Shown: positions 4,471 through 10,586 of the stretch, one piece after another
Layout of the letters: each line of letters starts with the position of its first letter
How positions within the stretch are numbered: position 1 is the stretch's first letter
NCBI GenBank assembly: GCA_007131065.1
Contig: SLRF01000053.1
Coordinates: 1-10,586 of the forward strand
DNA: 10,586 nt
Direction of reading: 5' to 3'
Origin: Candidatus Saccharimonadota bacterium
GTDB taxonomy: Bacteria > Patescibacteriota > Saccharimonadia > QS-5-54-17
Translations under genes and position numbers: made by a program
Notes under the pieces: generated by a model
What the model saw: the letters and a program-made list of their open reading frames with translations, nothing else
Told to the model about the DNA's origin: nothing
The model's database searches: none

Positions 4471-5703
4471 CTATTTAAACAACGAAGACAGCTTCAACCT
4501 GTCGCTAAATTCGAGTGCGCCTAGGCGGAAGAGTTTAGCCGCCAGCATGAAGGCTAGGACGGTAGATGCAATGAGGATGGCGATAGCCGCGAAGGCCTCC
4601 ATCGTTCCGATATTGCCAAGAGTATTACGGAAGAGCAGTGTGGTAGGTGAGGTGACGGGGAAGTAGGTGAGGAACTGTACGAGGGCGCTATCTGGTGCGG
4701 TCATAATCATTCCTGATGACCAGAAAGGTATGAAGGGAACGATGAAGAAGACCGTGGAGAATGAGTTGGCCTCTTTTACACCTGGCGCCATAGAGGCGAC
4801 ACCGCTCATTAGTGCAGCGAAGAAGAGGAAGCCGAATATCAAAACTAGCAGGCCGATGATGATAGTTAGCGGGTCGAAAACTAGAGCGGAGAATTCGATA
4901 TCAATCGGAATGGCGACCTGGTCCTCGAAACGACGTATCAAGAGTAGACCGATAGCACCCAGCGCCGTAAAGAAGCTTAGTTGTGTTAACGCCACCAGGC
5001 TGACACCTAGGAGCTTACCTGTGATCAGTGTGCGAGGGCGTACGTAGCTGAGCACCATCTCCATGGAGCGATTTTCCTTCTCTTCGGCTACACCAAGTAG
5101 CATGTAGCCCATTGAGAAGAAAAGGATAACGAAGAAGATAGCTAGGAAGATACCGGGTACAACATAGCCGGCTGTGCCAGCGGTCTCCTCGCCATTTTCA
5201 TATGCGGTGACACTGCTACTGGCTCCTTGCTGGATTAACGCTACTAGCTCGGGATCTCCTAAGGGAGTGGCTAAGCTGGTCTGGAGTATATTACTGCCGA
5301 TATCCTGCATGGCCGAGCTGAGCAACATGTCGTCTCCGCCACCGATAAATACCTCAAAACGGCGGGTTTCGCGTAAATCTTCAGGGTAGATGATGGCGCC
5401 TTCGATCGTCTCTTCCTGAACTTCGGCAATGGTAGATTCTCGGTCTTCAGCTGGTCGTAATTCTAGTTCGAAAGCTTCGGTAATGTCCGGTAATATTAAG
5501 CCACTCTCATCGACTATAACTACATTTTCTATCTGCTCTGCGGCCTCTTCGATATTGGTTTGAGCTGTACGCTCAGCCATAAAACTGAGGCCAAAGATGG
5601 CAGCCATAATGACCGGCAGTGCCAGCATAGTAAGTAAAAAGGCCGGTTGTTTAACGATAGTAAGATATTCGTGGCGGATGACCGAACGGAGCTTGTGGTT
5701 CAT
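4471..5703 (-). CDS. ABC-2 type transporter permease (NatB-like)
   Basis: Membrane subunit of an ABC exporter; the family includes sodium exporter NatB and multidrug or peptide export permeases, so the substrate cannot be named. The 410 aa show the ABC-2 layout: a short cytoplasmic N-terminus ending in RHEYLTIVKQPAF, a first membrane helix at about 22-42, a long extracytoplasmic domain at about 45-185, then about five membrane helices from GYVVPGIFLAIFFVILFF (around 187) to the C-terminus. A cytoplasmic EEKENRSMEMVLSYVRPRTLITGKLLG segment contains the coupling-helix-like motif found in this family. The start overlaps the stop of the ATPase gene by 4 nt (ATGA), so the two are translationally coupled. 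The stop codon at 4471-4473 lies only a few bases from the right edge of the rod-forming element, which converges on it. Confidence 0.92.
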   Translation of the reverse strand: MNHKLRSVIRHEYLTIVKQPAFLLTMLALPVIMAAIFGLSFMAERTAQTNIEEAAEQIENVVIVDESGLILPDITEAFELELRPAEDRESTIAEVQEETIEGAIIYPEDLRETRRFEVFIGGGDDMLLSSAMQDIGSNILQTSLATPLGDPELVALIQQGASSSVTAYENGEETAGTAGYVVPGIFLAIFFVILFFSMGYMLLGVAEEKENRSMEMVLSYVRPRTLITGKLLGVSLVALTQLSFFTALGAIGLLLIRRFEDQVAIPIDIEFSALVFDPLTIIIGLLVLIFGFLFFAALMSGVASMAPGVKEANSFSTVFFIVPFIPFWSSGMIMTAPDSALVQFLTYFPVTSPTTLLFRNTLGNIGTMEAFAAIAILIASTVLAFMLAAKLFRLGALEFSDRLKLSSLFK

Positions 5704-6431
5704 GCGGCGGCCTCCTTGTAGAGATCGACGAAGACTTCCTCGATTGTCTTGGCGTTGTGTTCGCGCTTTATGTCCTCGACAGAACCATATGCTACACGTC
5801 GACCGTCACGAATGATGATTAGACGATCAGCGATACGCTCTACCTCTTCCATAAGGTGAGTGATGTAGATGATGGCGGTGCCTTTCTCGCGTAGTTCATT
5901 GACTATGTCCATCAGTAATACGCGATTTACCGGATCCAGGCCTTTGGTCGGCTCATCCAGTATTAGTAGCTTGGGATTGTTCATAATAGCTACACCTAGC
6001 TGGACCTTTTGCTGCTGTCCTCCGGAGAGCTTCTTTACCTTTACGTTGGCCTTATCCTCTAGGCCTACTCGCTTAAGATATTCGAGAGATAACTGTTTAG
6101 CCTCAGCACGGGTCATACCTTTTAGCTCACCGAAGTAACTCATGGTATCTAGCACTTTACTGCGAGTGTAGAGCCCGCGCTCTTCGGGTAAGTAGCCTAA
6201 TATATCGGACATCTCCGGCGAGTAGGTTTGGCCATTGACGTGCATTACGCTTTTACTTTCGGGGCGAATGATACCGAGCAGGGCGCGGATAGTCGAGGTC
6301 TTACCAGATCCATTAGCACCTAGCAGGGCAAAGGTTTCGCCCGACATCACCTCTAGTTCGAGATCGTGAACGATGCGCTTACCGCCGAAAGATATATTAA
6401 GATTGTTTATTTCTACCAGTGGTTTAGACAT
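5700..6431 (-). CDS. ABC transporter ATP-binding protein (NatA-like)
   Basis: ATPase that powers the neighbouring permease. Numbered from the ATG at 6431 (243 aa), it has Walker A GANGSGKT at 38-45, a PEERGLY segment at 82-88 near the Q-loop typical of NatA/CcmA-like exporters, signature LSGGQ at 135-139, Walker B LLILDEP at 155-161, D-loop GLDP and the H-loop His at 192 (ITHLMEE). A TTG two codons earlier (6437) could extend it by two residues; no strong ribosome site separates the choices, and ATG is preferred. It follows the DedA-like gene by about 14 nt and overlaps the permease by 4 nt, so the three genes form one minus-strand operon. It should be functional because every catalytic motif is intact. 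Confidence 0.96.
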   Translation of the reverse strand: MSKPLVEINNLNISFGGKRIVHDLELEVMSGETFALLGANGSGKTSTIRALLGIIRPESKSVMHVNGQTYSPEMSDILGYLPEERGLYTRSKVLDTMSYFGELKGMTRAEAKQLSLEYLKRVGLEDKANVKVKKLSGGQQQKVQLGVAIMNNPKLLILDEPTKGLDPVNRVLLMDIVNELREKGTAIIYITHLMEEVERIADRLIIIRDGRRVAYGSVEDIKREHNAKTIEEVFVDLYKEAAA

Positions 6432-6445
6432 ATTCAATATCTAGA

Positions 6446-7099
6446 CTACATCACGTAACGAATAGCGACAAACCCGAGTATTAATAGGGCCAGGAAGGCA
6501 AAACCCAAGATGTCTATGTAGCGCTCTATTTTGTCCTTGTATTTAGCTCCCAGCATACTGGATAGCCAAGCTACCATAAAGAAACGCCCACCCCTGCCTA
6601 TAAGCGAGGCCACCACTAACGTCGCAATATTGATTTGGAACAGCCCACCGCCCAGAGTGAAGACTTTGAATGGTATAGGCGTGAAGCTAGCTACGAGTAC
6701 AGCTAGAAAAGCGTTTTCGTCGTAACGCTCGCCCACGATTTTAAACTCATCTTCCAGGCTATATGCAGAGACTATGGCTTGGCCGATACTTTCGAAGAAT
6801 ACAAAACCTATCAGGTAGCCGAGTAGTGCACCTAGCACGGAAGCTACAGTAGTAAGCAGTGCCAGGCGAATCCATTTTTTTGTATTGGCTGTAACCATGG
6901 CGATAAGCAGCGGGTCCGGCGGTATAGGGAAGAACGAGCTTTCAGAAAAAGATATGCCGAAAAGTGCTTTCTCGGCCTGCGGGGAGTCGCCCCATTTCAT
7001 GGTCCAAGCATAAAGTCGTCTTATCATGACTCGGGGCCAGTTGAGTATTCTATACAGCCAAGAGAAACGGGGTTCGCGCTGAAAATCGTTATTGCTCAT
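6446..7099 (-). CDS. DedA/YqaA-like VTT-domain membrane protein
   Basis: Integral membrane protein of the DedA / SNARE-associated (VTT) superfamily, nearest to the YqaA branch. DedA proteins have been linked to lipid (undecaprenyl phosphate or phospholipid) flipping and membrane homeostasis; the exact role here is not known. Over 217 aa, hallmarks are FSESSFFPIPPDPLLIAM (about 51-68), a re-entrant-loop motif, the glycine-rich helix SVLGALLGYLIGFVF (about 87-101), FTPIPFKVFTLGGG (about 139-152), a second re-entrant loop, and a GRGGRFF segment, followed by a C-terminal helix. The N-terminus is basic and cytoplasmic. It is the first gene of a minus-strand cluster with the ABC exporter. No Shine-Dalgarno precedes the ATG, but a -10-like TATACT ends 7 nt upstream, which would suit a leaderless mRNA. 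Confidence 0.9.
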   Translation of the reverse strand: MSNNDFQREPRFSWLYRILNWPRVMIRRLYAWTMKWGDSPQAEKALFGISFSESSFFPIPPDPLLIAMVTANTKKWIRLALLTTVASVLGALLGYLIGFVFFESIGQAIVSAYSLEDEFKIVGERYDENAFLAVLVASFTPIPFKVFTLGGGLFQINIATLVVASLIGRGGRFFMVAWLSSMLGAKYKDKIERYIDILGFAFLALLILGFVAIRYVM

Positions 7100-7106
7100 A
7101 AAGGGA

Positions 7107-7135
7107 AGTATATCTCAATTTTACGAACTTTATAA
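7107..7135 (-). promoter_or_regulatory. Candidate leaderless promoter of the DedA-ABC operon
   Basis: On the minus strand TATACT (7112 to 7107, 5/6 to the -10 box) ends 7 nt before the ATG at 7099. A TTATAA sequence (4/6 to the -35 box) lies 17 nt further upstream, overlapping a CTTTATAA repeat copy. Transcription would then start at or next to the A of the start codon, which fits the absence of a Shine-Dalgarno. Confidence 0.35.
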
Positions 7136-7207
7136 CTCGCAGAGCAAAGCTCTGCCCTAAACTATGTGACCTGACTTTATAACTTTATAACTTTATAAAC
7201 TTTATAA
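7128..7207. repeat. CTTTATAA repeats
   Basis: The octamer CTTTATAA occurs once at 7128-7135 and then four times nearly back to back at 7175-7182, 7183-7190, 7191-7198 and 7200-7207, with one extra A before the last copy. It lies in the 188-nt intergenic space (7100-7287) between two divergent genes. Such an array can vary by replication slippage and contains TATAA-like cores, so it may tune promoter spacing. Confidence 0.75.
7139..7155. repeat. Perfect 7-bp inverted repeat
   Basis: GCAGAGC (7139-7145) and GCTCTGC (7149-7155) flank AAA. It lies between the divergently read DedA-like and FMN reductase genes. No T-run follows on either strand, so it is more likely an operator-like or structural site than a terminator. 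Confidence 0.5.
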
Positions 7208-7214
7208 CTAAAAA

Positions 7215-7232
7215 CCCTAAACCCTAAACCCT
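7215..7232. repeat. CCCTAAA short tandem repeat
   Basis: CCCTAAA occurs at 7215-7221 and 7222-7228 with a partial third copy CCCT at 7229-7232; an isolated copy lies at 7155-7161. It directly follows the CTTTATAA array. The unit equals the plant-type telomere repeat, but with this little copy number it is a simple repeat, not a telomere. Confidence 0.7.
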
Positions 7233-7287
7233 ATATCCTAAAGCCAGCCTTTACCAATCATCTTGCAACCCTTACGCTGTAGGTACG

Positions 7288-7845
7288 ATGGATATAGAAA
7301 TTGCAATTATACTGGGTACTACTAGGCCGAAGCGTAAATCCGTGCACGCCGCTCGTTTGATAGAGGAGGTGGGGCGTGAGTTCGACGGATTGAATACTAC
7401 ATTTGTAGATCCCAGGGACTACGACTTGAGCAATGACGGTAATGACGAAGAGAACAAAATTCCTGAATATACCGAAATCGTTCGTAGAGTGGATGGATTT
7501 TTTATAGTTACACCGGAATATAATCGAGCTTTTCCAGGTAGTCTAAAATCTCTACTCGATAAGGAACTCAAAGAGTACATCCACAAGCCGGTAGCTTTTG
7601 CAGGTGTATCCAGCGGTATGACAGGTGGCGCCCGAGCAATTGAGTCGTTAATCGCGCCGGTACGGGAAATGGGAATGGTACCGACATTCGCTGAGGTATT
7701 CTTCCCGAAGGTCCAAGATACTTTTGACGATGACGGAAACCTACTAGATGAGGCGCAGAGGGAGCGGGTGCGAAAGGCTTATGCGGAGCTAATCTGGATG
7801 ACTCGCGTACTCAAATACGGACGCGAAAATATAGAACAGAACTAG
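7288..7845 (+). CDS. NADPH-dependent FMN reductase-like flavoprotein
   Basis: Flavodoxin-fold oxidoreductase of the NADPH-dependent FMN reductase family (azoreductase / chromate or quinone reductase relatives), expected to use FMN and NAD(P)H to reduce quinones or similar compounds in the cytoplasm. Over 185 aa, the phosphate-binding loop GTTRPKRKS (about 9-17) binds the FMN phosphate, and TPEYNRAFPGSLKSLLD (about 74-90) is the hallmark second flavin-binding motif. A glycine-rich AGVSSGMTGGARA segment (about 105-117) is the third. Length is normal. The real substrate cannot be told. The gene stands alone on the plus strand and faces mscS convergently with only 22 nt between. The ATG is preceded by a weak GTAGGT. 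Confidence 0.92.
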   Translation: MDIEIAIILGTTRPKRKSVHAARLIEEVGREFDGLNTTFVDPRDYDLSNDGNDEENKIPEYTEIVRRVDGFFIVTPEYNRAFPGSLKSLLDKELKEYIHKPVAFAGVSSGMTGGARAIESLIAPVREMGMVPTFAEVFFPKVQDTFDDDGNLLDEAQRERVRKAYAELIWMTRVLKYGRENIEQN

Positions 7846-7847
7846 CT

Positions 7848-7876
7848 GCAGAACAACTAGTTCGTTATTATTCTGC
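7848..7876. terminator. Possible shared hairpin between convergent genes
   Basis: GCAGAA (7848-7853) pairs with TTCTGC (7871-7876); the loop contains the palindrome AACTAGTT (7855-7862). It spans the 22-nt gap between the FMN reductase-like gene and mscS and overlaps the mscS stop codon. It could serve as a weak terminator for both, though no clean T-tract is present. Confidence 0.3.
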
Positions 7877-8710
7877 TTGGTGAATAGTTCGTTGAGGGAA
7901 GGGTATCTCTATACCCTCTTTGTCGAACGCTATCTTTAGGCGTTTGCGAAGTTCGCCTGCTGCCGCCCATTGCTCGAGTGGCTTGGTCTCGCCAACTATC
8001 TTGATGTCTATACTGCTGTCACCGAAGTTCTCTACGCGCATAAATTTGGGTGGAGATATGATGCGGACCTTCCATTCATCGTCGGCTGCCAGGTCTTCAC
8101 CTACACGGTTGACCACTTCTATCACCTTCTCTAGATCCGAGCTGTAGCCAATTCCGATATCTAGATTTATACGGGCGTAGTCTTTGGACAGGTTCTTAGC
8201 ACGCTGTATAGAGCCATGGGGTATATGGTGCACGGTGCCATCGAGGTCGCGCATGATGGTCATACGCAAAGATATATCTTCTACTAATCCCACATCTCCG
8301 TCGAGATCCACGACATCCCCAACCTGGTACTGGTTCTCGATTATTACGTAGATGCCGGCGAAGAGGTCTTGCATAACGCGCTGCGCTCCGAAGCCGATGA
8401 CTATACCGGCTATACCTCCGGCTGCCAGTAGAGGCTCGAGATTAATCTCTAGTGCTATAAATATGAATACTATTGCGACTATCCATACTAATACGCCGAA
8501 TATGCTTTCGAATACGTCTATTAGGGTCTGCTCTCTTTGTTTGTGCTCGGCTTCTGATTGGAAGCGGCTAGTTTTGACCGCTTTACGAATAATGCTGTCG
8601 AGCGACCTCATGCCTATGCGTCGCACAACGATAGCAATTGCAATAATAATCGCGACCGGTATAAATCTGTCGTTAAGCCAAATAAGCAGTGTTTCTGTGC
8701 TAAAATCCAT
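7868..8710 (-). CDS. mscS: MscS-family small-conductance mechanosensitive channel
   Basis: Membrane channel that opens on membrane tension and releases solutes during osmotic downshock. The protein is 280 aa from the ATG at 8710 (a TTG one codon upstream is possible). Membrane helices are at about 9-30 and 68-90. The pore-lining helix is at about 94-112 with the Gly/Ala-rich AAGGIAGIVIGFGAQ, followed by the family's QDLFAGIYVIIENQYQVGDVV transition. The beta domain has RDLDGTVHHIPHGSI, and the C-terminal end IPFPQRTIH is the classical MscS closing motif. It has the three-helix core without extra N-terminal helices. It is divergent to mscL, about 98 nt apart, so the two channels share a control region. 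Identification is firm. Confidence 0.95.
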   Translation of the reverse strand: MDFSTETLLIWLNDRFIPVAIIIAIAIVVRRIGMRSLDSIIRKAVKTSRFQSEAEHKQREQTLIDVFESIFGVLVWIVAIVFIFIALEINLEPLLAAGGIAGIVIGFGAQRVMQDLFAGIYVIIENQYQVGDVVDLDGDVGLVEDISLRMTIMRDLDGTVHHIPHGSIQRAKNLSKDYARINLDIGIGYSSDLEKVIEVVNRVGEDLAADDEWKVRIISPPKFMRVENFGDSSIDIKIVGETKPLEQWAAAGELRKRLKIAFDKEGIEIPFPQRTIHQAE

Positions 8711-8808
8711 CAAGATGATAGTAACAAATCACAGGTGTTATGACCATAGAGTAGACCAATGTATCTACGGCCTGTTTAAAATAAACAAGATGAAGGAGGG
8801 TAGTTAGT
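8711..8808. promoter_or_regulatory. Divergent control region between mscS and mscL
   Basis: This 98-nt gap must hold the promoters of both channel genes. It contains a small inverted repeat GTTTA/TAAAC (8774-8786 area) and, at 8793-8800, AAGGAGGG, a strong Shine-Dalgarno 8 nt before the mscL ATG. No convincing -35/-10 pair was found for either direction. Confidence 0.4.
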
Positions 8809-9123
8809 ATGGTCAAAAAAGAGCTTCGAGGTTTCTTAGAATTTATACGCTCAAAAGGAGTGGTAGGGCTTGCCATCGGTATCATTATCGGTATGGTAGT
8901 AACTGCTACTGTCCAGTCACTAGTAGGAGACATCATCAATCCGCTGCTCGGTCTGTTGGTAAGTGCCGATACTTTGCAGGGAGCTACAGTAATGGTCGGA
9001 GATGCCGAGCTACGCTGGGGTAACTTTTTAGCGACGCTTATAGATTTAGTGTTAATAGCGGGAGTGGTTTATTTTGGTGTCAAATGGCTACGCCTAGATA
9101 AAATCGATGCGAAAGATGAATAA
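8809..9123 (+). CDS. mscL: MscL large-conductance mechanosensitive channel
   Basis: Pentameric emergency-release channel of the cytoplasmic membrane. At 104 aa it is on the short side of normal for MscL. The N-terminal amphipathic helix (KKELRGFLEFIRSKG) is followed by TM1 (about 17-45) with GLAIGIIIGMVVTATVQSLVGDIINPLLGLL, which carries the conserved small-residue pore constriction and the DIINPLLG motif. A short periplasmic loop (about 50-70) precedes TM2 (about 71-93), and a charged C-terminal tail ends in KIDAKDE. An excellent ribosome site (AAGGAGGG) fixes the start. It is divergent from mscS and 10 nt upstream of an MFS transporter gene, which is probably cotranscribed. Confidence 0.96.
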   Translation: MVKKELRGFLEFIRSKGVVGLAIGIIIGMVVTATVQSLVGDIINPLLGLLVSADTLQGATVMVGDAELRWGNFLATLIDLVLIAGVVYFGVKWLRLDKIDAKDE

Positions 9124-9133
9124 ACTGAACTAA

Positions 9134-10303
9134 ATGCCACAATTTATAAACCACCACATATTTCACGGACACAAGAAGCTCCAGTATACGGAGATGAATG
9201 AGCTATACATCTCACTCAGCCTACGTGCTCTTGCCCTGGGAGTAGGCGGTTTGTTTGTGCCGTTATTCCTCTACGATATCGGATACAGCCTGGTTATGAT
9301 CGCTGTGTTTTATCTAGTCAGTATGACTATGAGGGTACCGATAGAGATAGTGGCGGCGAAGACAATTAACCGTATAGGGGCTAAGCACACCCTCACTATT
9401 AGCTACAGTAGTTTGTTTATGTATTTTGTAACCCTTTATCTATTGCCGTATTTCCCCTGGCTGTGGCCGATTACAGCCTTCTTTTTAGCAGTAGAGATGG
9501 CGTTGTTCTGGGTGAGCTATCATCTGCAGGTGAGCAGCGTGCGCAGTAAAGACAAGGCTTCTTCGCAGGTGGGCATGACAATGATATTACGCCGAATATT
9601 TATGGCGCTCGGGCCATTAATAGGAGGTGTTGTAGCTACTACTTACGGATTGGAGTACACATTGCTACTCGCTGCAGCCCTGCTAACCGCTGCATCCTAT
9701 CCGCTATTTAAGACACCGGATATGCACAAAAGTACGCCTTTTAAGGTTCGTGATATTAAGCTTACGCTCGGCAAGGACAGCGTAGCGCATCTAGCCTGGC
9801 AGTTGAGCGGTATAGCGGCCACTTTCTTGTGGCCACTGTGGATGTTCTTTGTACTAGGTGACTATACGCAGATAGGTCTCATCATAGCGCTTTCTATAGT
9901 ATTCGGTATCGGTCTTACATTGTGGGTAGGTAGACTGGGAGATAAAGGCCACAACGACGGACTACTTAAGATAGGGAGCGGCATAAAGGCCACCTCTCAC
10001 GTGCTCAGACCTCTCAGTATGAGCTTTCCGATTGCATTCATAGCTAATCTATTCAATGACCTAGGGGATAATTTTGCACAAGGGCCGTTTATAGAGAAGT
10101 TCTACGAAGCGGCCGATGAAGGCGAAAGATTTATGTATGTATTGAGAATGAATATCATGAGCGCAATAGGAAAAGCTTTGGCGTGGGTGCTGCTATTGGT
10201 GCTGGCACTAATGCTAACTCAAACCGCAGCACTGCAGTCACTTTTTATTCTTGCTGCACTGTCTATGCCGGCTATCGTCTGGGTATCTGCACGTACAAGC
10301 TGA
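9134..10303 (+). CDS. Major facilitator superfamily transporter
   Basis: Secondary transporter of the inner membrane with about 12 predicted helices over 389 aa, matching MFS length. The segment RVPIEIVAAKTINRIGAKHTL after the second helix resembles the MFS motif A loop (GxLaDrxGrk) in degenerate form, and an equivalent GRLGDKGHNDGLL lies in the second half (about 268-280), supporting the two-fold repeat. MFS helices such as PLFLYDIGYSLVMIAVFYLV and GPLIGGVVATTYGLEYTLLLAAALL are evident. The substrate cannot be inferred. The N-terminus (MPQFINHHIFHGHKK) is His-rich and unusual. No clear Shine-Dalgarno precedes the ATG, and another Met lies 20 residues in (9194). The gene begins 10 nt after mscL, suggesting coupled expression. 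Confidence 0.88.
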   Translation: MPQFINHHIFHGHKKLQYTEMNELYISLSLRALALGVGGLFVPLFLYDIGYSLVMIAVFYLVSMTMRVPIEIVAAKTINRIGAKHTLTISYSSLFMYFVTLYLLPYFPWLWPITAFFLAVEMALFWVSYHLQVSSVRSKDKASSQVGMTMILRRIFMALGPLIGGVVATTYGLEYTLLLAAALLTAASYPLFKTPDMHKSTPFKVRDIKLTLGKDSVAHLAWQLSGIAATFLWPLWMFFVLGDYTQIGLIIALSIVFGIGLTLWVGRLGDKGHNDGLLKIGSGIKATSHVLRPLSMSFPIAFIANLFNDLGDNFAQGPFIEKFYEAADEGERFMYVLRMNIMSAIGKALAWVLLLVLALMLTQTAALQSLFILAALSMPAIVWVSARTS

Positions 10304-10334
10304 TACCGCGGCTAAAATGAGTTAGGATATATAC

Positions 10335-10586
10335 ATGAAGCTTAAGCCCGGACTCTTCTTCGCACTGGCAATAGTACTGTTTGGTGTAGTCATACTGGGA
10401 ATGCGCTATAACAACATTGCCGTTAATGACATGAAGATGGAGCTACTCAGGCAAGATCGAGCGGGAGAGGATGTGCGTGAGGAGGTCGAGACCGAGTTGA
10501 AAGACTTTGCCTTCTCACGCATGAATGCCGATGTGCAGATAGTTCTCGAGGGGGCACACAGTAGAGCAGTAAGCGAGGCGGAACTA
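10335..10586 (+). CDS. Membrane-anchored protein of unknown function, partial
   Basis: The gene starts at ATG 10335 and runs off the window after 84 visible codons. TTAGGA lies about 8 nt upstream as a ribosome site. The start MKLKPGLFFALAIVLFGVVILGMRY gives a short basic end and one hydrophobic helix (about 6-22), a signal anchor or uncleaved signal peptide. It is followed by an acidic, charged stretch (DRAGEDVREEVETELKDFAFSRMNADVQIVLEGAHSRAVSEAEL) that is probably helical or coiled coil and lies outside the membrane. I do not recognise a named family. Codon use (ATA, CTA) matches the resident genes. It lies 31 nt after the MFS gene on the same strand and may belong to the same transcript. 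Confidence 0.7.
   Translation, partial: MKLKPGLFFALAIVLFGVVILGMRYNNIAVNDMKMELLRQDRAGEDVREEVETELKDFAFSRMNADVQIVLEGAHSRAVSEAEL

Noticed and set aside
7215..7232. Telomere-like CCCTAAA repeat as evidence of a linear end or eukaryotic DNA
   Set aside because: Only two full adjacent copies, inside a bacterial intergenic space with bacterial genes on both sides.
1..10586. CRISPR array, transposase, integrase or phage structural genes
   Set aside because: No regularly spaced repeats and no recognisable recombinase or phage protein in any frame.

Overview
The window reads as a chromosomal stretch of a small-genome bacterium, most likely a Candidate Phyla Radiation (Patescibacteria) lineage and possibly Saccharibacteria. 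This is inferred from gene style, short compact genes, heavy use of CTA, ATA and AGA codons and an encoded tRNA CCA end; no marker gene here proves it. TGA acts as a normal stop (ABC ATPase, MFS gene), which argues against the UGA-glycine lineages.

Left block (1-3290, + strand): the end of an unrecognised small protein gene, then RNase Y (rny), a YmdB-type phosphodiesterase gene 19 nt downstream, an HU-type DNA-binding protein and tRNA-Pro(UGG). rny-ymdB is the conserved RNA-decay pair also seen in Bacillus. Region 3290-3536 has no gene but holds several hairpins, including a strong bidirectional-terminator-like hairpin with a GCAA loop.

Centre (about 3537-4467): the unusual part. A 212-aa ORF with codon use unlike its neighbours is followed by a complete type III hammerhead self-cleaving ribozyme (4374-4430, predicted cut 4380/4381). 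The whole ~930-nt stretch, coding sequence included, pairs with itself in continuous register: a long rod (3537-3832 against 3827-4115), a second arm (4114-4254) and a third arm (about 4286-4465) that carries the ribozyme. This is the architecture of viroid-like circular RNAs such as Obelisks, here present as DNA next to ordinary bacterial genes. I know of no named bacterial element of this kind; the interpretation is inference, but the ribozyme core and the helices are visible directly.

Right block (4471-10586): a minus-strand cluster reading from a DedA/VTT-type membrane protein through an ABC ATPase to an ABC-2 permease (NatAB-like exporter); a repeat-rich intergenic region with CTTTATAA and CCCTAAA tandem repeats; a plus-strand NADPH-dependent FMN reductase-like gene; then mscS (minus) and mscL (plus) placed divergently, an MFS transporter just behind mscL, and the start of a membrane-anchored protein that runs off the window. 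Together the right block is membrane and osmotic-stress biology, while the left block is RNA turnover and nucleoid structure.
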